Shown: positions 47,254 through 56,660 of the stretch, piece by piece
Numbering within the stretch: the first letter of the stretch is position 1
Layout of the letters: every line of letters begins with the position of its first letter
Assembly (NCBI GenBank): GCA_949130495.1
Contig: OX422221.1
Location: 148,203,405 to 148,267,404, forward strand
Direction of reading: 5' to 3'
Origin: Sambucus nigra
Lineage: Eukaryota > Streptophyta > Magnoliopsida > Dipsacales > Adoxaceae
DNA: 64,000 nucleotides
Position numbers and translations under genes: made by a program
Notes under the pieces: model-generated
Databases searched by the model: none
Seen by the model: only the letters and a program-made list of their open reading frames with translations
What the model was told of the DNA's origin: nothing

Positions 47254-47934
47254 GTGGGAATGCATATTAATAAAGGAAAATTATCCTTGGCAGAACACAT
47301 AACCAAAAAAATTCTTGAGTTTCCAGACCAACTTAAAGATAGAAAACAATTACAATCATTTTTAGGATTGCTTAATTGTGCTGCAGACTTTATTAAAGAC
47401 CTTGCCTCAAAAAGACAAAGCTTAACTGCCAAATTAAAAGGAATAGACAAAACTAATCCTTTTTATTGGACTAAAAATAATTTTGAAGTCATAAGACAGA
47501 TTAAAGATGCAGTCAAGAATATTCCTTTACTTGAACTGCCAAATGCAGAAGACTAGTTTATAGTAGAAATAGAGGCATCTGATAAATAATGGGGAGCAAT
47601 ATACTTTGTCATTGATCATCAGACAAAAAAGAAGAAACTTTGTAGATATAGTTCTGGAATCTTTACAGACCCATAAATAAGATACACTGCCAACGAAAAA
47701 GAAGTTTTAGCTATAGTAAGGGCAATAGAAAAATATATGCTTTTTCTTAGACCTAAATATTTTACTGTTTATACTAACTCTTCTTATGTAGTAAAATCCA
47801 GAGACTTAGACTTGTCAAAATCAAGGACTAATAGACTTATTAGATGTCAATAATTTTTTAATAGTTATGACTTCTCTGTTATACATATTAAGGGAGGTAA
47901 AAATACCATTCCAGACATCATATCAAGAGAACCA
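47254..47934 (+). pseudogene. Pararetrovirus RT connection and RNase H
   Basis: An open frame (47,254-47,556) shows the connection block LQSFLGLLNCAADFIKDLA, typical of the RT thumb/connection. The RNase H follows with stops at about 47,554, 47,587 and 47,674. Several conserved acids differ: an EASD block near 47,573 and YTNSS near 47,770, where an Asp is expected after the Thr. An IPDIISRE-type end lies near 47,910. Confidence 0.75.
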
Positions 47935-48482
47935 ATGTTTGCTAACACTAATATAATTTCATGTTTTATGTTACGAACAGAAGACCTAGACAGCATGAGT
48001 TCCTCTGGAACTAATAGACCGAACAGAGAAGACATTGCAGACTATCTTAGACGCATAAGACCAAATGTTGGTATAACGCAAAGACAGTCTCATATTCAAG
48101 ACTCTCAAGAAAAACCAATCTTAGAAAACTTTGATGATATCTTTGCTCCTCCAGAAAAATCTAAACTAGAGATTATTGCTCAAAATAGACTCATTGGGAA
48201 GATGTATTTTCCCCAATATAGCCCTGATCAAAGATACCCAGACTTGATCAAATTTAGACGAGAATTTTCAGATGACGGAAATACTCTTATAGACGCCATA
48301 TGGTGGAATGTGAAGAATAGACTATAGATTGAGTTCAAACAAAACTTGGTAGCCATTGCCAGATTCATAAGGACTCAAAGACTTGCAGTTACCCAGCTCA
48401 GTGATACTATTGTGAATAGACCTCAGACTCAGACTTATGCTCAGACTCTTGGAGAAACCTCCAAAACTAGACCCTACTGATT
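47935..48482 (+). pseudogene. Pararetrovirus ORF downstream of RNase H
   Basis: It starts at ATG 47,935 and runs 130 codons to a TAG at 48,325, then continues in the same style to about 48,480. No domain is recognised. Its position after RNase H is where some genera carry a separate 3' ORF, such as a transactivator-like protein, but nothing here proves that role. Confidence 0.4.
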
Positions 48483-49280
48483 TCTATTATTGGAAAAAGA
48501 CTTTTAAGACTAAGATTGTTATACCGTTTGGTCATAATAATCTCCTATTTGCTTAAGACTTTTAAAAAGAAACTAATAACATTATTGATCATTTTAATAT
48601 GTTATTATCAGAAATAAATGGAGATGCCATAATGATCAAAGGTTTCTTCAAAGACGTTCAAAAAATATATCTGTTTGGAAAATCAAACATGGCTCATATA
48701 ACTCTTGCAGAACACGGGTTCATTGGACTCATTCAGATAAAGGATATTGAAGACTCTGTTGATCTTGAAAAAATAGTCCATGAGGATGTTAAGAAGGTAG
48801 AAGACTTTCTTCCTCTATTTGCTAGAATCTATCAGATTGCTCCAAGTTCCTGTAGAGGAATGAGAGTTTAAGGATTTAGACTTATTATATTTTTCAATTA
48901 TATATTCGAAGACGCTGAGATTTTATCAGAAGACGAGACTAAAGATTTAATTGTTGATAAAGTAAAACTCCAGATTGCTCTAGCCATGGAGACAATTGAA
49001 ATTATGGAGTTATTAACAGGAGAAGACAGGTGGTACATTGCCTACCACAAAGAAGACCTGATAATCCAAGCTGATGAGCCATCAACGGAAGGCTCAAGAA
49101 AGAATCCAAGGAAATGGTAGAGATAGCTTTGCCAGCTAGCCTTAGAACTGTAGGCCTCATTGATGAATTTTTCAATAATGCCCTACCAAACCAAGACAAG
49201 GAAGAAGAAGACAGCGATACAACAAAAGGCCCCTCAGTAGTGAAAGAATTATTGAAGACAAAAGACTCATTTGCTTAGAC
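48483..49280 (+). pseudogene. Pararetrovirus 3' coding remnants
   Basis: Open frame 48,599-48,871 (90 codons) and shorter pieces in other frames continue to about 49,280 with viral codon use. No family was recognised. Confidence 0.35.
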
Positions 49281-49585
49281 TCTTCTTTTTATAAAGCAAA
49301 AGGATGCCTGCCCCACATGGGCCATCAGACTGATAAAAAAGACGAAGACATTGTTTGATGCTCTTGCATTATTACAAGACGACAAGACTCGTGATGAAGA
49401 CATGGCACGCCCCATCAGCTGGCCTTTCTTTTCAAAAAGAAAAAGGTTACCCAATTATCAAAAGATGTTAAAAACCTGTAGACCCAGCTGATAAGATTCT
49501 TAAGACAAAGTTTCTTTAATAATTTATATTGTTCCACCGGATTGCTTTTGACAGCCGGTTACTAGTCATTTGTAGTGACCTTGAG

Positions 49586-49595
49586 CTATAAAAGG
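49586..49595 (+). promoter_or_regulatory. Pararetroviral TATA box
   Basis: CTATAAAAGG lies in the large noncoding gap after the coding region, the usual place of the full-length-transcript promoter of Caulimoviridae. The AATAAA at 49,771 is 185 bp downstream. Confidence 0.7.
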
Positions 49596-49644
49596 GAGCG
49601 TCCAGTTGAGTTTAAGGATATCAGTTGTTAGACTTCCAGTATTG

Positions 49645-49650
<6 letters not shown>

Positions 49651-49687
<37 letters not shown>
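49651..49687. repeat. (GA)n microsatellite in the viral leader
   Basis: About 18 GA units lie between the TATA box and the poly(A) signal. They may be an expansion after integration. Confidence 0.9.
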
Positions 49688-49691
<4 letters not shown>

Positions 49692-49770
49692 TAATAAGTA
49701 ATATGTATATGAGTGAGTAAACCTCTCATAGTTAGGAGATAGGGGAGAGTTGTAACTACTTATGCTATGC

Positions 49771-49776
49771 AATAAA
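49771..49776 (+). terminator. Pararetroviral poly(A) signal
   Basis: AATAAA lies 185 bp after the TATA box. In Caulimoviridae the signal sits close downstream of the start site, so the genomic RNA is terminally redundant. The spacing is the main evidence. Confidence 0.6.
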
Positions 49777-50160
49777 AGTATTTTCTTTTCCAGAAATCTC
49801 TTATGTTGAGTTGTTATTATTTTCCAAATTGTCTCCAACTTTCTGTTCATAGAGGACTATTGTGTGGAACCTCTGGTGTAGCACACAAGTTGTTATACTG
49901 GTGAACCCCCGTCAGGTGCCGATTTTTCGTGAGCCGTTAGCCAAGTGGGCGTTAGGCATGAAGGCGTACATGCAGAAAACGGGTTCAACGCCAAAGTAGT
50001 GGATTGAGGTGCGACACATAAAGAAAGAGTTGTAGGAGGCCGAAACCGGAGAAGAATAGTAGCAAGGCTAAAGAGAAAAAGGAAAGAGGGTAAAGATATT
50101 GCAGACCAGGAGGAAGGTATAACTCGAACCAAACCCTTAACTATTTTACATATTATTGTT
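49777..50160. other. Pararetroviral leader region
   Basis: This stretch is richer in GC than the coding parts and holds no supportable gene. It has short complementary segments and might fold, as caulimovirid leaders do. The antisense open frame at 49,893-50,132 is not called. Confidence 0.45.
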
Positions 50161-50176
50161 TTAAAAAGAAATTTAT

Positions 50177-50905
50177 ATGAGCCTACAAATCACTGAAGAC
50201 TTTTTAGCATTTGTTAATCAAACAAATTTAGACTTAACTAGAGAAATTCAAGATTGGACTCTTACAGACCCTAAAGATAAAGAACTTATAGAAATTGCTT
50301 TAACATACGCAGGTGGTACTTTCAAATATATAGACCATGTTATTGAGTGGTTAGTACGAGAAGTACCTAGAATAAAAATAATTAGAATTTGGATCCGAGA
50401 TCTCTTTAGACAAAAATTAAGAACTGAAGATTTTGCAGAAGAATTGTCTAGACCTAAAAAAATATCAAGAATATATTAGGATATTTGAAGAGAGCATAAA
50501 CATATTAAAATTTATTAGACGAAAAACATTAGCTGAAACAAAGGCTATTTTAATTAGAGCCGGAGGAATCCGCCCTCTCATTAAAAACGTAGAAACAGCT
50601 GCCCCTAGAACATACCATAGATTTTTGTCATCTTATGGCGATAATAATTTAGACGAATTTATAGATAACGATATAATTGATATTATTAATCAAATATATA
50701 AATAAACTAGACTGATAAATCCACGATACCGTATAAGGTATTTAAGACTAGAATATTTTCCTGCAAAATCACTTGCAATTTCTAGACTCCCTGAAGAAAC
50801 TATTTATATAGATAATCCTCACTATTCAGAACTCTAGTACGATAGTGACGAAAGAAGCTTAAGAAGTAACAGTAGCCTTGAAACTTCTACACTTAGACTT
50901 TCAGA
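50177..50905 (+). pseudogene. Pararetroviral ORF between promoter and right border
   Basis: It starts at ATG 50,177 (MSLQITED...). A 100-codon open frame ends near 50,479, and a second frame (50,433-50,705, 90 codons) overlaps it, so one frameshift probably splits a protein of about 175 residues. A Ser/Asp-rich tail continues to about 50,905. The protein is helical and rich in Ile, Lys and Asp, like the viral ORFs. In a circular map it would lie on the 5' side of the primer site, which is unusual. No homologue is recognised. Confidence 0.5.
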
Positions 50906-51117
50906 TTAATTAGGCTTTAAAATAAGCTTTAAAGACTACAGAAATTATTGGGGTAGAAAATTCTATTCCAAAAATTATTAGAAAAAGACATAGGCATAAA
51001 AAGACAAAACGGTTCCCCCAAGGTGGTCTTAAAAAGACAAAGCGGTCCCAAAATCGTGTGGCTGATATTAGCCCGTCGATTAAGCCCGTTAAATTAGCTC
51101 GTCGGAGAGCCTGACTG

Positions 51118-51136
51118 TATATATATATATGCATTG

Positions 51137-51166
<30 letters not shown>
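51118..51166. repeat. (TA)n and (CT)n microsatellites at the right border of the pararetrovirus
   Basis: A short TA run (51,118-51,130) is followed by GCATTG and about 14 CT units. It mirrors the CT/AT repeat on the left border, as if the virus entered an AT/CT microsatellite. Confidence 0.9.
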
Positions 51167-51168
<2 letters not shown>

Positions 51169-51235
51169 GCAGCCATGGCTGCCCCCTCCTCTCCATCCAC
51201 CCACAACAACCCCCACCCCGTCGCTTCTCCACCCA

Positions 51236-51554
51236 CCAAAATTTCCATTACAATTTTTTTTGGGTGGTGGAGGGGGCTGTCGCTAATTAATTACCATTAT
51301 AATTACCGCTAGCGCGGATCATTTTTTCTAATATGTTGGACCGCGCCAGCAGTATGTATAGGTGACACTTATACATACTAGCGGTGCGAACCATTTTTTT
51401 TTCAAATAGTAAAAAAATAGTAAAATATTATTTTTACTATTTCAAAAAAATAGTCCGTGGCAGCGGTATGAATAGATTGTCGGAACGCCTATACGTACCG
51501 CTGACGCAGAGCATTTTTTTAAAATAGCAAAAAAAATTGTAATGGAAATTTTGG
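51236..51554. repeat. Hairpin unit bounded by a perfect 26-bp inverted repeat
   Basis: CCAAAATTTCCATTACAA and the following T-run at 51,236-51,261 recur exactly inverted at 51,529-51,554. Between them is a segment (51,283-51,535) of GC-rich blocks (GCTAGCGCGGATC, GCGCCAGC) alternating with AATAGTAAAA arms that can fold. The inner segment is nearly the same as 55,788-56,040 in intron 2, where the outer inverted repeat is absent. Confidence 0.7.
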
Positions 51555-52380
51555 AATTTGTTTTGCTCGGATTAATTTTTTTTTTTATAGGAAAATAGTT
51601 TTTTTTGCTGAATTTATTTTGTGGGGTGTAAATTTTTTTTCATCGTTTAGAAATTTGTTTGATCTTTTGGAGGGTTGTAATTCGTTAATCGGGGCTGTAA
51701 TTTTTTCGGGCTGGCATCTATTTTTTTGTTTATGTTTAAATTTTTTGCGGGGCTGAACACTCGTTTTAATTTGTTTTCCCCGCTTTTTTGTTTGGACATT
51801 TCTTGTTTTAATTAATTTTTGTCCCTTACAGATTTTCTATAGTATTTTCTGTATTTTTCTAAATTTTAATATGTATTTATGATGTTTCCAAATTCCTTTC
51901 AAATTATTTTATGTAATATTTTGATTTTTTGTCATTGTCAAAAACTTATCATATGTTCCAAGTTTTAATAGGTATTGAATTTTTAAATATTTCTGATTTT
52001 ATTTTTCTGTAATTTTTAAAAAAATTTAAATATATTTTTAAAAGTTTTACTACAGTTTTAAATCTTTTCTTTATTATTCCCCTCTTTATTTTTAATTTTT
52101 CAATATTTTTCATACTTTGTAGATGCTTTTCCGATTATTTTCATATTTTTGTAAGTTTTCTATAAATTTTGAAGTGTTTTCTATTATTTTCGAATTTCAT
52201 TGGAAAAAATAATATTTTCAGATATTTAATTTTTTTTTTGTTATTTATATTTATTTTCATGATTTTTAGATTTTTAAAATATTTTCTCTAATTTCCAATT
52301 TTTTAACTGTATTTCTATAATATTATTTTTTGAAATATTTTTAAACGGTTTATTGTGTTATTTTTATTTTGTTTAATTTT
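51555..52380. other. AT-rich noncoding intron sequence
   Basis: It is very T-rich on the plus strand, with TATTTTT-type runs, and has no gene. It forms the inner right part of the large TIR structure. Confidence 0.5.
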
Positions 52381-52586
52381 TTTATATGATTTTGGACAAA
52401 AATACCCTCATGTGGATGACGCATGACCCACTTTTTCGTCAAAAAATTTAATGGTATTAATGGTCAGGGGTTACTTGTAATTATTTAGGACGTTCAGAGG
52501 GCTAAATGCCGAAAATGAAAGTTCAGGTGGAAAAGTAAAAAATGGGATAAAGTTTAGGGAAAAAATGAAATTAAGCCAAATACTTA

Positions 52587-53369
52587 AATTTTGAAAATTT
52601 GAAGCAAAATATATTGAATGTAAAAGTTAATGATATGTATAATTCCCCCAAAACACACTAGTGCGTTATACTTGCTACTGCTCCATGGAGAATTTAATAA
52701 GGGTTTGTTCATGTTTATGACTAAAAGAGAAAAAAGTTAATATTCATTGGGAGAATCACTCTTTGACAAACTGCAAAAAAATTATTTTTTATTTATTTTA
52801 ATACGTTCATAATTATTCGGCTTTGAATTTCTTACCTTTCAATAGTTTTATTTTGACTTTAATAAATTTTTCGTCACTTAATATAACCACAAATCACTTT
52901 TGTGACAAAACATTCACATCTAGCGATGAAAAATGTATTAAAATCAATAAAAATTAGATAAAGGTATCAAACTCAAAATATGGTAATTATGAACGTATTG
53001 ACGTAAAAAAAAAAATTGGAAAGACATATTAAACTAATCCTAAATCATTAAATATGCCTACAATTCAAATTTCAAAAAGTAAAAAGGGTCGTGGCCCCCC
53101 TTTTCCCTGCATAGTTTCGTCTTTGGGTGTAGGTGTAGGTGGGGGTGAGCATGTTGTTGGTGGGAGATGGGCTTGATGGTGAGAGTGAACCAAAAGATTG
53201 AATGAGGAGGGAGGGATATAGAGTTTTTGGTTTTATACCCCTTTGCCCTTAAGTTGTTCTCAAAAAAATATCCTCATGAGTATTTATGTGCATGACACAT
53301 TATCACATTTTCGTTCAAAAAGTTAATGGTGCTACTGGTATCGAATTACTCGAACTGTTTTGAAAGTTG
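52587..53369. other. Noncoding intron sequence before the hAT element
   Basis: No gene is seen. From about 53,230 the sequence resembles the inner TIR of the 52,577 structure (CCCTTAAGTTGTTCTC, ACATTTTCGTTCAAAAAGTTAATGG), so a second, related element lies here. It is interrupted by the hAT insertion and ends at 54,811 with TGTAATTAATCC. Confidence 0.5.
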
Positions 53370-53422
53370 AGGATAAGCAAGGGCGGAGCCAGGATTGCCG
53401 AAAGAGGTGGGCTATCAACAAG

Positions 53423-53674
53423 TCAAAATTTATAAAAAAATAAAATTAAATAAAAAATAATTTTTTTTATGAAGAACCTTAGCTCAATAGTAAAAGAAGA
53501 AAATGGTCCTAATTCCATTACTTGAGATATGGAAGGACAGTATAAATTGGAACTTGCAATATCCTTATTTGACGGGGAAAATATATCGCCCCGCAATGTC
53601 TCATCATTATCATTCTTTTTAAAAAACGAAAAAATAGTTTTTCCTTTCTTTGTTGGTGATTGATTATCTGTCAT
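53423..53674 (-). pseudogene. hAT transposase N-terminal fragment
   Basis: The 83-codon minus-strand frame begins MTDNQSPTKKGKTIFSFFKK. A Lys-rich start with a TI(F/D)SFFK motif is characteristic of the N-terminus of TTF-type zinc-finger hAT (ZMYM1-like) proteins. The catalytic part is absent, so it is a remnant. Confidence 0.55.
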
Positions 53675-54268
53675 AATAATTTATAACCTGACAAAAAGAA
53701 CATGGAAATATAATTTATTACACAATCATAAAAAAAATATTAACATAATAAATCATTAAATGATTACACATTTTGTAAATCATTTAATCAATCAAAAGCT
53801 TACTAAGTATGTAGTTCAATATGTTGTACAATATTTTTTTAGTCCAAAAGGTTCCATGAAATTTTATTTCTGCTCCAATATGTCTTATTTATAAATATGT
53901 AGTAAATATTTACTACGTGTACCAATAAGACCTATTGAGAAAAAAAATATTTTAATAAGATCTATTAAGAAATATCATATGTAATTTGTAAATAGGACAT
54001 ATTTGTTAAGCTCCTAATTATTTATCTAAATCAAATAATAATCAATATATTAAATGCATATATCTGTTTTTTTTAAAGAACAATCGCTAATCTAATCTCC
54101 AAAGAAAAAAACAAAAAAGAAACAAAAAAAAGAGGGTGGGAAATTATTATGGGTAAAAACGACAAGAAAAAATAGAATATTTACATACCTTAAGTAATGG
54201 CGGAGAGTGAATTTTTTGTCCGCCTAAAGTTGCAGTGGTTAGTCTAGAACGAGAGGCAGTTTGTAGGG

Positions 54269-54412
54269 TGTATTGAAAATTATATATGTACCAAGTTTTT
54301 ACACCAAAAGTGATTTACCAAATACATTAAATTTTTGTACACTATTGCATGTATAATAATTTAATGCACTTGATAAATCACTTTTGATGTAAAGACTTGG
54401 TACACATATCAT
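54269..54412. repeat. Small foldback hairpin inside the hAT element
   Basis: ATGTACCAAGTTTTTACACC and the inverted partner near 54,370-54,400 (GATGTAAAGACTTGGTACAC) face each other across about 145 bp. It may be a small MITE nested in the hAT element. No TSD was fixed. Confidence 0.6.
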
Positions 54413-54893
54413 TTTTCATTGAAAATTGGGTATAATGATGTTTGGTTTGGTGAGAGGGGATAAAAAGGTTAACTCTTTGGGTATTGACAGTTAAGTTATA
54501 GAGAATTTTTCTCTGGTAGAAAAAGATGGTATGTCCAATGGGAAATGGCAAATGTCATTTGTTTTTTTATTTTTTTCTTTGTTCTTTTTAACGCGGTAGT
54601 CTTTGGTTCCTTTTAAGGTGGGCTAAATTTTTTATGTGGGTTGGGCTACTTGATTTAATCTTTCAAAAGCTAAGAGAATTTTTATTTTGGGCTGGGCTGT
54701 AGCCCTGGTCAGCCCGGGTCTAAATCCGCCCCTGAGGATAAGTGTGGAAAACAAAAATTTAGGTGGTGAAGTCAAGGTGATAAAATTAAGGAGATATTGT
54801 GTAATTAATCCTTTGATTTATTATTATACTTTAATTCCATTGATAACGTGTTAAAAATCATGTTTATTAACCTGATTAATGCCTCTCAAGTAG

Positions 54894-54964
54894 GTATTGA
54901 TAAATGGCCCGGAAAACAAGTACACAGTCACAATTATCGCATCCCCGAACCATTTCGTGGGCAG
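54894..54964 (+). CDS. FMO GS-OX-like, exon 2
   Basis: The 71-nt exon completes a Gly codon started in exon 1 and encodes IDKWPGKQVHSHNYR and following residues to FRGQ. This is the FMO-identifying motif (F/W)xGxxxHxxx(Y/F), with W, G, H and Y in place. The acceptor is TAG|GT at 54,893/54,894 and the donor is CAG|GTTAGT at 54,964/54,965, phase 0. It was too short to appear as a long ORF. It lies 82 bp after the end of a TIR (54,811) and 160 bp after a hAT element. Confidence 0.9.
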
Positions 54965-56510
54965 GTTAGTAATTTGTACTTGAATAAAATTTGATGAGAA
55001 ATATTCCCAACATTTATTGTCCTTTTACTTTTGAACTGTAATTTACTATTTGAGTACTAAACATGATTGAAAATCATTGATACTTGTTCTAAAGAGCACG
55101 ACTACGGCAACATGAGATTTTTACTTAATTCCGAACTTAATGATGTGGCTGCCACATCATTAATCTAATAATATTTATTTATTTCCAAACATCTTTTCAT
55201 TTTTTATTTTTCACTCTATAAATTTATTTTTTTCCCAAAATATAACTTTCAAATTACAAAAAAAAAAAAAAATCAGTCCATTTACAAAACATAAATACAC
55301 GCTATATATAAAAAAATATATGTTAAAATTATATGTGTTAAAATACATTATAATGTTAATTTTTTGGATCAAATATCAAAAAGACCCTCAAATATTTTTA
55401 ATAGAAGTTTAATCCAAGTATTTTTATTTTGTTTCAAAAAGTCACCCACCACATAAAAACTGCAAATGTGTGTCACTGACGCAGACCTTCAGAAATAAGA
55501 CCCAAATAAAACACAACATGACATGGAGTCGTATTTTTTTCATGCTGCTGGCGCGGACCATTTTTTTTAAATGGTAAAAATAATCATTTTACCATTTTAA
55601 AAAAATAGTCCGCGCCAGGAGTATGTACAGGGGGTCCGACCGCTTTTTTCTAAAATCGTATACATATCGCTGGCGCATATCATTTTTTTTTTCTAAAATA
55701 GTAGAAAGATTATTTTTTAGTTTAGTTTTTTCGTGTGATATTTAAAAACAAAAGGGTCCGCTCCAGCAGTAGGTGTAGGCGGTCCGACCACCTATAATTA
55801 CCGCTAGCGCGAATCATTTTTTCTAATATGTTGGACCGCACCAGCGGTATGTATAGGTGACACTTATACATACTAGCGGTGCGAACCATTTTTTTTTTTC
55901 AAATAGTAAAAAAATAGTAAAATATTATTTTTACTATTTAAAAAAAAATAGTATGTGGCAGCGGTATGAATAGATTGTCGGAACGCCTATACGTACCGCT
56001 GACGCAGAGCATTTTTTTAAAATAGCAAAAAAATTATTTTTGAGTTAAGTTTTTTTTGTGCGATATTTAAACATTTGAGGGGAGCGATAAAAACTTATTT
56101 TACTATGTTTTTACTATTTTTAAAAAGTGATTAGCTTCAACAGTATGCGGTATGTATAGGTGCTGTTCCGAGTTTTTATTCATAGAAAATAATTTTTTTA
56201 TGCAGTATAACTTTGTTTTTAGAAAACAGATTCTTTTTTTTTATATAGAAAATGCTACCTAATTTTTTTTGTTCTCAAATGAATTTATGAGTTTATGACG
56301 GATGAGGAGTGATGAGACTGATGACATGGCAGCACCATGTCATTAAGTTTGAGTTCTAAGTCCCAAATGTGAATTGCTCTAATATTTTTCTGTTCTAAAA
56401 CACTGATCATTATTACAAATAATAAATTTAGAATTGTGTTTTTAACTCATATTGCTATCTTAGGATGTTTGAAATTATAATAGTTGAATGATACACCGAT
56501 GACTTCGCAG
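54965..56510. other. FMO intron 2
   Basis: The intron is 1.5 kb, GTTAGT...TTCGCAG. It contains no gene. From about 55,480 it holds hairpin-forming repeats with GGCGCGGACCATTTTTT and AATAGTAAAA arms, including 55,788-56,040, which duplicates 51,283-51,535 in intron 1. Confidence 0.75.
55788..56040. repeat. Second copy of the hairpin unit, in FMO intron 2
   Basis: It matches 51,283-51,535 with few differences, in the same orientation. Related blocks (GGCGCGGACC, GTCCGCGCCAG, GGTCCGACC) occur just upstream at 55,548-55,790, so the region is a cluster of such units. Confidence 0.75.
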
Positions 56511-56660
56511 GTTGTGGTGATGATTGGAAGTGGACCCAGTGCATATGATATATCTCGCGAAATTGCAACCTTTGCTAAAGAAGTTCATCTTTCATCAAGG
56601 GCTCCAGATGTTAACGTTTCAAAATTTCCCAATTACGACAACATATGGCAACATTCCGAG
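56511..56660 (+). CDS. FMO GS-OX-like, exon 3 (NADPH-binding)
   Basis: This is a 50-codon exon in phase 0 at both ends. The acceptor is TTCGCAG|GTT and the donor GAG|GTAAGT at 56,661. It encodes the NADPH-binding GxGxxA motif (VVMIGSGPSAYDISREIA), followed by FAKEVHLSSRAP. Exons 1-3 join to about 244 residues without a stop, roughly half of the usual 450-470. The remaining C-terminal exons were not found up to 64,000, so either intron 3 is also very long or the gene is truncated. Confidence 0.88.

Larger units (their letters stand above)
41037..51117 (+). mobile_element. Endogenous pararetrovirus (Caulimoviridae), near full-length and decayed
   Basis: It shows, in order, a tRNA-iMet primer site, coiled-coil region, movement-protein-like region, coat protein with a zinc knuckle, aspartic protease, reverse transcriptase with YIDD, RNase H, downstream ORFs, a TATA promoter with a poly(A) signal 185 bp downstream, a leader and a further ORF. 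There is no integrase and no LTR, as expected for a caulimovirid. The A-rich, Lys/Asn/Ile-rich coding style is uniform and unlike the neighbours. It sits between CT/AT and TA/CT microsatellites. Many stops and frameshifts occur throughout, and catalytic residues are changed. The genus is unassigned. It is on the same strand as the FMO gene. Confidence 0.85.
40754..52577. mobile_element. Large TIR structure (possible Mutator-like) enclosing the pararetrovirus
   Basis: GGATTAATTACACTTTCACC at 40,754 and the inverted GGCTTAATTTCATTTTTTCC ending at 52,577 share homology over about 170-190 bp, including GTAACC and GTGGGTCATGC-type blocks. Flanking 9-mers AAAAAGTTA and AAATACTTA match in 7 of 9 positions, as a decayed 9-bp TSD would. 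The simplest reading is a small foldback element, into whose microsatellite the virus integrated later. No transposase was found. A related end occurs at 54,811. Confidence 0.6.
53378..54734 (-). mobile_element. Non-autonomous hAT element with zinc-finger remnant
   Basis: Ends CAAGGGCGGAGCCAGG and the inverted CAGGGGCGGATTTAGACC define the element. The perfect 8-bp TSD AGGATAAG lies at 53,370-53,377 and 54,735-54,742. It contains a minus-strand transposase N-terminal fragment at 53,423-53,674. It sits in FMO intron 1, close to exon 2, within an older TIR element. Confidence 0.88.
27283..54893 (+). other. FMO intron 1 (27.6 kb), filled with transposons and a pararetrovirus
   Basis: The donor GTACGT follows exon 1, and the acceptor ...CAAGTAG precedes exon 2 at 54,894. 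Phases match (1 nt plus 2 nt), and the joined reading frame gives the expected G-I-D-K-W-P-G order. The intron contains a gypsy chromovirus, an older gypsy fragment, a nested hAT/Mutator foldback, a large TIR structure enclosing an endogenous pararetrovirus, and a hAT element. The first 490 bp hold AT-rich intron sequence with short repeats of AAATTTCGCAAT type and no gene. Confidence 0.8.
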
